From Opitutaceae bacterium (GTDB taxonomy: Bacteria; Verrucomicrobiota; Verrucomicrobiia; Opitutales; Opitutaceae), in NCBI GenBank assembly GCA_005786775.1, contig SYDD01000217.1, positions 1 through 16,041 on the forward strand: a stretch of DNA of 16,041 nt, read 5' to 3'. The notes under the pieces were generated by a model, which saw only the letters and a program-made list of their open reading frames with translations, was not told where the DNA came from and did no database searches. Made by a program: the position numbers and the translations under genes. Shown here piece by piece: positions 13,486 through 16,041 of the stretch; positions within the stretch are counted from its first letter, which is position 1, and every line of letters begins with the position of its first letter.

Positions 13486-14417
13486 GCCGGCGAGTATTCG
13501 AGGCGGAGACGGTGGAGATCGACCCGGCTTGGATCCGGCGGATCTTCGGCCTCCTGCTCATCCTGATCGTGGTCGTGGTGCTCGCCTCGTCGGGCACCTA
13601 CATCGTGCAGCCGGGTTTTCGCGGAGTGGCGGTGACGCTCGGCACGGTGGCCCCGGAATTCCGGCCGGAAGGCTTCGGCCTGAAGCAGCCGTTCCTGACG
13701 CACATCCACCCGATCTCCGTGCGGCAACAGACCCGCGCGATGCCGGCGGAATGCTACTCCTCCGACCTCCAGCAGGTGAAGATGGAGGTGCACGTGCTCT
13801 ACCGCGTGCCGGAGGCCTCGGTGGTGAAGATCTTCCAGGAGTACGCGGGCGAGCCGTTCGATAACCTGATCGCCCCGCGCGTGATGGAGGCGCTCAAGGA
13901 GGTCGCCGCGACGCAGAGCGCCGAGCAGATCGTGAAGCGCCGCGAGGAGATCAAGAGCCGCGCCCTCGAACTGGCCCGGCGCAAGATTGGGGCGCAGTTC
14001 CTGAACGTCGCCGACTTGGTGATCTACAATCTGGCCCTCTCCAACGAGTTGGAGACGGCGATCGAGATGAAGATGGTGCAGGAGCAGGAGGCGGAGAAGG
14101 CCAAGTTTACCCAGCTCAAGGCGCAGATCGAGGCCGACACCGCGATCATCCGCGCCAAGGGCGAGGCGGAGGCCATCCAGATCCGCGGCGCCGCGCTCAA
14201 GGCCAACACCGACTTCATCAAGCTGGAGATCCTGCAGCGCTGGAACGGGCGCTCGCCGCTGGTGGTCGGCGGCGGCGGCTCCGGCGTGATGCTCTCGCTC
14301 GATGAACTGTCCCGCCGCGCGGGGGCGGCCGTGCCCCCCAAGCCCGGCACTCCTGCGCCGGCGAGTCCGGCCCGCCCGCCCGCGACGCCGCCCCCGGCGG
14401 CCCGTCCGAACCGATGA
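13482..14417 (+). CDS. Prohibitin/SPFH-domain membrane protein, second of tandem pair
   Basis: This 311-aa protein is a clear paralogue of the preceding gene, sharing CYSSDLQQVKM, LYRVPEASVV and KMVQEQEA exactly. It has an N-terminal polar stretch, one membrane anchor (IFGLLLILIVVVVLASSG, about 21-38), the SPFH domain (YIVQPGFRGVAVTLGTVAP, PEGFGLKQPFLTHI), a coiled coil (about 155-250) and a Pro/Ala-rich tail from about 280. It starts at ATG 13482 inside the stop of the first gene, with a good GGAGG at 13471-13475 six bases before, the clearest ribosome binding site in the window. As with HflK/HflC and PHB1/PHB2, two related subunits from one operon suggest a hetero-oligomeric membrane ring. 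Its own stop overlaps the next gene by four bases. Confidence 0.92.
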   Translation: MSRRVFEAETVEIDPAWIRRIFGLLLILIVVVVLASSGTYIVQPGFRGVAVTLGTVAPEFRPEGFGLKQPFLTHIHPISVRQQTRAMPAECYSSDLQQVKMEVHVLYRVPEASVVKIFQEYAGEPFDNLIAPRVMEALKEVAATQSAEQIVKRREEIKSRALELARRKIGAQFLNVADLVIYNLALSNELETAIEMKMVQEQEAEKAKFTQLKAQIEADTAIIRAKGEAEAIQIRGAALKANTDFIKLEILQRWNGRSPLVVGGGGSGVMLSLDELSRRAGAAVPPKPGTPAPASPARPPATPPPAARPNR

Positions 14418-14611
14418 CCCCCCGCAAGCGGGCGATTCTCCAGTGCGGCGTGCTGGTCGGGGTGGCCTTCCTGCTGTTCCTCGTGTTTCCAGCCACCTTC
14501 CGCTTTGTGGAGAGGGCCGCGCGCGAGCTGCGGTACCTGTGGTGGCTGATCCTGCTGCTGGCGCTCGGCGTCTGGCTGATCTGGGGCGTGGGCCGCCGGC
14601 CGCGGGGCTGA
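14414..14611 (+). CDS. Small double-membrane-span protein coupled to the prohibitin pair
   Basis: This 65-aa protein has a basic N-terminus (MTPRKRA), a first span at about 9-27 (QCGVLVGVAFLLFLVFPATF), a charged turn (RFVERAARELR), a second span at about 41-58 (YLWWLILLLALGVWLIWGV) and a basic tail (GRRPRG). The positive-inside rule suggests both ends are cytoplasmic. I do not recognise the family. Its ATG lies in the stop of the second prohibitin gene (ATGA overlap), so it is surely read from the same transcript, and a role as a small accessory subunit of the SPFH complex is plausible. It is too short for confident homology by eye, but hydropathy and coupling make it a real gene. Confidence 0.8.
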   Translation: MTPRKRAILQCGVLVGVAFLLFLVFPATFRFVERAARELRYLWWLILLLALGVWLIWGVGRRPRG

Positions 14612-14648
14612 CCGCCAGGACCCCGGAGGTCGGCCATCAGAAACTCCT

Positions 14649-14718
14649 GCGCTCCATCATCAGGAGAAGCCGGCCACTGCACCCTGCACTGGCCTGACCC
14701 CTGAGGTCACCCCTGAGG
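14649..14718 (+). repeat. Dispersed repeat, family A copy 3, with tandem 10-mer
   Basis: GCGCTCC (14649-14655), CATCATCAGGAG, GCCGGC, TGCACCCTGCACTGGCC (14678-14694) and TGACCCCTGAGG match copies 1 and 2. The end carries a direct repeat ACCCCTGAGG (14697-14706 and 14709-14718) and a small hairpin TGACC-CCTGA-GGTCA. It lies between the prohibitin operon and the glycosidase-like gene. Confidence 0.65.
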
Positions 14719-14775
14719 ATCGGCGGCATTTTGGAGTTCGCCTCAACCGATGCACCTTGAGAAGCCTGATCCGTG

Positions 14776-15762
14776 ATGAAATCCGCCGCCCAATTCTGGT
14801 GTTGCCTAGCGATTTGCGCCCTCAGCCCGCGGGCCGAAGGATCCGAAGTTAGTCATTACGTTTACTTCGGACGGGACCGCGGGGGCATCACCCAAAACAC
14901 CTTTCTCGGTACCAAGGCCCTCGAAGGAGCACAGTTGCGGTACACCTGGCGGGAACTGGAGCGGGAGAAGGATCGCTACGATTTTGGCGACATCGAGCGG
15001 GACTTGGCGTTCCTCCAAGCCAAGGGCAAGAGGCTGTTCATCCAGATTCAGGACGCCTCCTTCAGCCCTAAGGCGGTGCTTGTCCCGCGCTACCTGGTCG
15101 AGGAACCCCAGTTCAACGGCGGCGCCGACAAGCAATACCACATCCCGAACAATGATGAGGACCGCGCCACCCTCCAAGGTTGGGTGGCCCGGCGCTGGGA
15201 CCCGGCGGTGCGGGAAAGATTTCACCGGTTGCTCGATGCCCTGGGCCATCAATTCGACGGGAGGATCGAGGGCATCAACCTGCCTGAGACGGCCGTGGAC
15301 TTTGGCGGGACCGGGAAGCTGTTCCCGGCCGGGTTCACCCACGAAAGCTACCGCGACGCGATCCTGGCCAATATGACGGCCCTGAAGCGCGCGTTCCCCC
15401 GTTCCGTCACCCTCCAATACGCGAACTTCATGCCCGGTGGTCAGGCCTACCTGCGCAGCGTCTTCGAGCGGGCCAAGGAGTTGAAGGTGGGGGTCGGCGG
15501 ACCCGATCTTCTGCCGTTCAGGCCATTCCAGATGCGGAACTCCTATCCGCTCATCCGGGATTCGGCGGGCTTGGTCCCGAGCGGCATCGCGGTCCAGGAG
15601 GGCAACTACGACGACCGGAATCCGGCGACCGGCCAGCCGGCGACCATTCCCGAACTGATCGCGTTCGCGACCGGGTTTCTCCAGGTCACCTACATCTTCT
15701 GGGGAACCCAGGAGCCCTTCTATTCCGAGCAGGTCATCCCGCTTCTGCAGGGGCAGCGCTAA
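14776..15762 (+). CDS. Secreted TIM-barrel glycoside-hydrolase-like protein
   Basis: The ATG at 14776 gives 328 aa; a GTG one codon earlier is possible but unneeded. A signal peptide covers about 1-23 (FWCCLAICALSPRAEG). The mature part reads like a clan GH-A (beta/alpha)8 barrel: LRYTWRELEREKDRYDFGDI (54-73), DLAFLQAKGKRLFIQIQD (76-93), IEGINLPETAV (164-174), VTLQYANFMPGG (211-222), VGVGGPDLLPF (238-248) and GIAVQEGNYDD (270-280). E171 ends a predicted fourth strand and E275 a predicted seventh, so they are candidates for acid/base and nucleophile. The substrate is unknown and I cannot name a GH family. It is flanked by intergenic repeats and has no partner gene. The C-terminus TYIFWGTQEPFY fits the last barrel strand. 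Confidence 0.75.
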   Translation: MKSAAQFWCCLAICALSPRAEGSEVSHYVYFGRDRGGITQNTFLGTKALEGAQLRYTWRELEREKDRYDFGDIERDLAFLQAKGKRLFIQIQDASFSPKAVLVPRYLVEEPQFNGGADKQYHIPNNDEDRATLQGWVARRWDPAVRERFHRLLDALGHQFDGRIEGINLPETAVDFGGTGKLFPAGFTHESYRDAILANMTALKRAFPRSVTLQYANFMPGGQAYLRSVFERAKELKVGVGGPDLLPFRPFQMRNSYPLIRDSAGLVPSGIAVQEGNYDDRNPATGQPATIPELIAFATGFLQVTYIFWGTQEPFYSEQVIPLLQGQR

Positions 15763-15800
15763 TCCGCGCCTGAGTCAGCAGGCCGCGAAAGAATGGGGAC

Positions 15801-15885
15801 AGCCTGTTGCAGCTTGCGCCGGCGTGTTTGCGGCGCGACCCACCCGGCGGCCACCGGAAGGCGCGCAACGTGCAACGGCTGACCC
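15801..15885. repeat. Imperfect stem-loop repeat, family B copy 2
   Basis: AGCCTGTTGCA (15801-15811) pairs with TGCAACGGCT (15871-15880) with one bulge. Between them lies GACCCACCCGGCGGCCACCGGAA, in the same order as in copy 1 at 2364-2447, and the element ends GGCTGACCCG like GGCTGAACCCG of copy 1. Similarity outside these blocks is low, so the relation is likely but not certain. Confidence 0.45.
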
Positions 15886-15991
15886 GTACCGGCACGCCCT
15901 CGCGGCAAAAGGCATTGCCGCCGGTGCACCGCCGGGATTGCTTCCCGGGCGGAATTCCCGGCCGCGCGCGCCGCATCCCCCGCCCCTCCCT

Positions 15992-16041
15992 ATGCCCCGT
16001 TTCCCCGTCCTGCTGGGCTTGGCCCTGGCGCTCCCGCCCGC
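15992..16041 (+). CDS. Start of a secreted protein (runs off right edge)
   Basis: From the ATG at 15992 the sequence reads MPRFPVLLGLALALPPA to the window end. That is a basic residue followed by a hydrophobic core, as in a signal peptide. Only 16 complete codons are available, so neither family nor function can be given. A C-rich, Shine-Dalgarno-free upstream sequence is the same style as other starts here. Confidence 0.5.
   Translation, partial: MPRFPVLLGLALALPP

Noticed and set aside
1..16041. CRISPR array, rRNA, tRNA, intact transposase or integrase, type III apparatus genes
   Set aside because: I saw no regularly spaced repeats, no conserved RNA gene sequence and no protein with transposase, integrase or type III apparatus motifs. 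The type III link rests only on the chaperone and effector candidates.

Overview
This is a GC-rich (roughly two-thirds G+C by eye) bacterial window with an accessory character. The best taxonomic clue is the pair of TonB-dependent receptors whose mature N-termini carry the 'LTPFEV' segment that I associate with Verrucomicrobiota, especially Opitutaceae-like bacteria. The mix of secreted sulfatase, SMP-30-type protein, orphan glycoside-hydrolase-like protein and many large receptors fits that group. Most start codons have no clear Shine-Dalgarno sequence. This placement is an inference; there is no rRNA or housekeeping marker in the window.

Layout. 1-519 (-) is the N-terminal part of a TonB-dependent receptor running off the left edge. 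520-1312 is gene-free and holds a cluster of inverted GGCCTGACCCC motifs. 1313-2212 (+) is a secreted SMP-30/gluconolactonase-like protein. 2478-3163 (-) is a Phd-type antitoxin plus PIN-domain toxin module. 3493-6399 (-) is a complete TonB-dependent receptor, divergent from a formylglycine-type sulfatase at 6672-8204 (+). 8478-8960 (+) is a RelB/RelE-like toxin-antitoxin pair. 9273-9881 (+) is a secreted CIA30-domain protein. 9994-12252 (-) holds two genes: a 540-aa protein with an OTU-like cysteine protease motif, then a 160-aa CesT/Tir-type type III secretion chaperone. 12643-14611 (+) is a tightly overlapping operon of two prohibitin-like SPFH proteins and a 65-aa double-membrane-span protein. 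14776-15762 (+) is a secreted TIM-barrel, glycosidase-like protein. A signal-peptide start begins at 15992.

How the parts fit. The receptor/sulfatase pair looks like a small outer-membrane uptake and desulfation unit for a sulfated glycan. The OTU-like protein and its chaperone look like an effector-chaperone pair for a type III secretion system encoded elsewhere. This is the most interesting part of the window, because OTU proteases remove ubiquitin, which is a eukaryotic substrate. The prohibitin pair plausibly forms a membrane-anchored hetero-oligomer with the small membrane protein as a partner.

Intergenic DNA carries two families of short imperfect repeats. Family A shares the core GGCC(T/G)GACCCC, at about 983-1197, 8319-8380, 9078-9135 and 14649-14718. 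Family B consists of stem-loops with TGTTGCA/TGCAAC arms at 2364-2447 and 15801-15885. Two family A copies in the same orientation bracket the RelBE-like cassette. No tRNA, rRNA, CRISPR array or intact transposase gene was seen.
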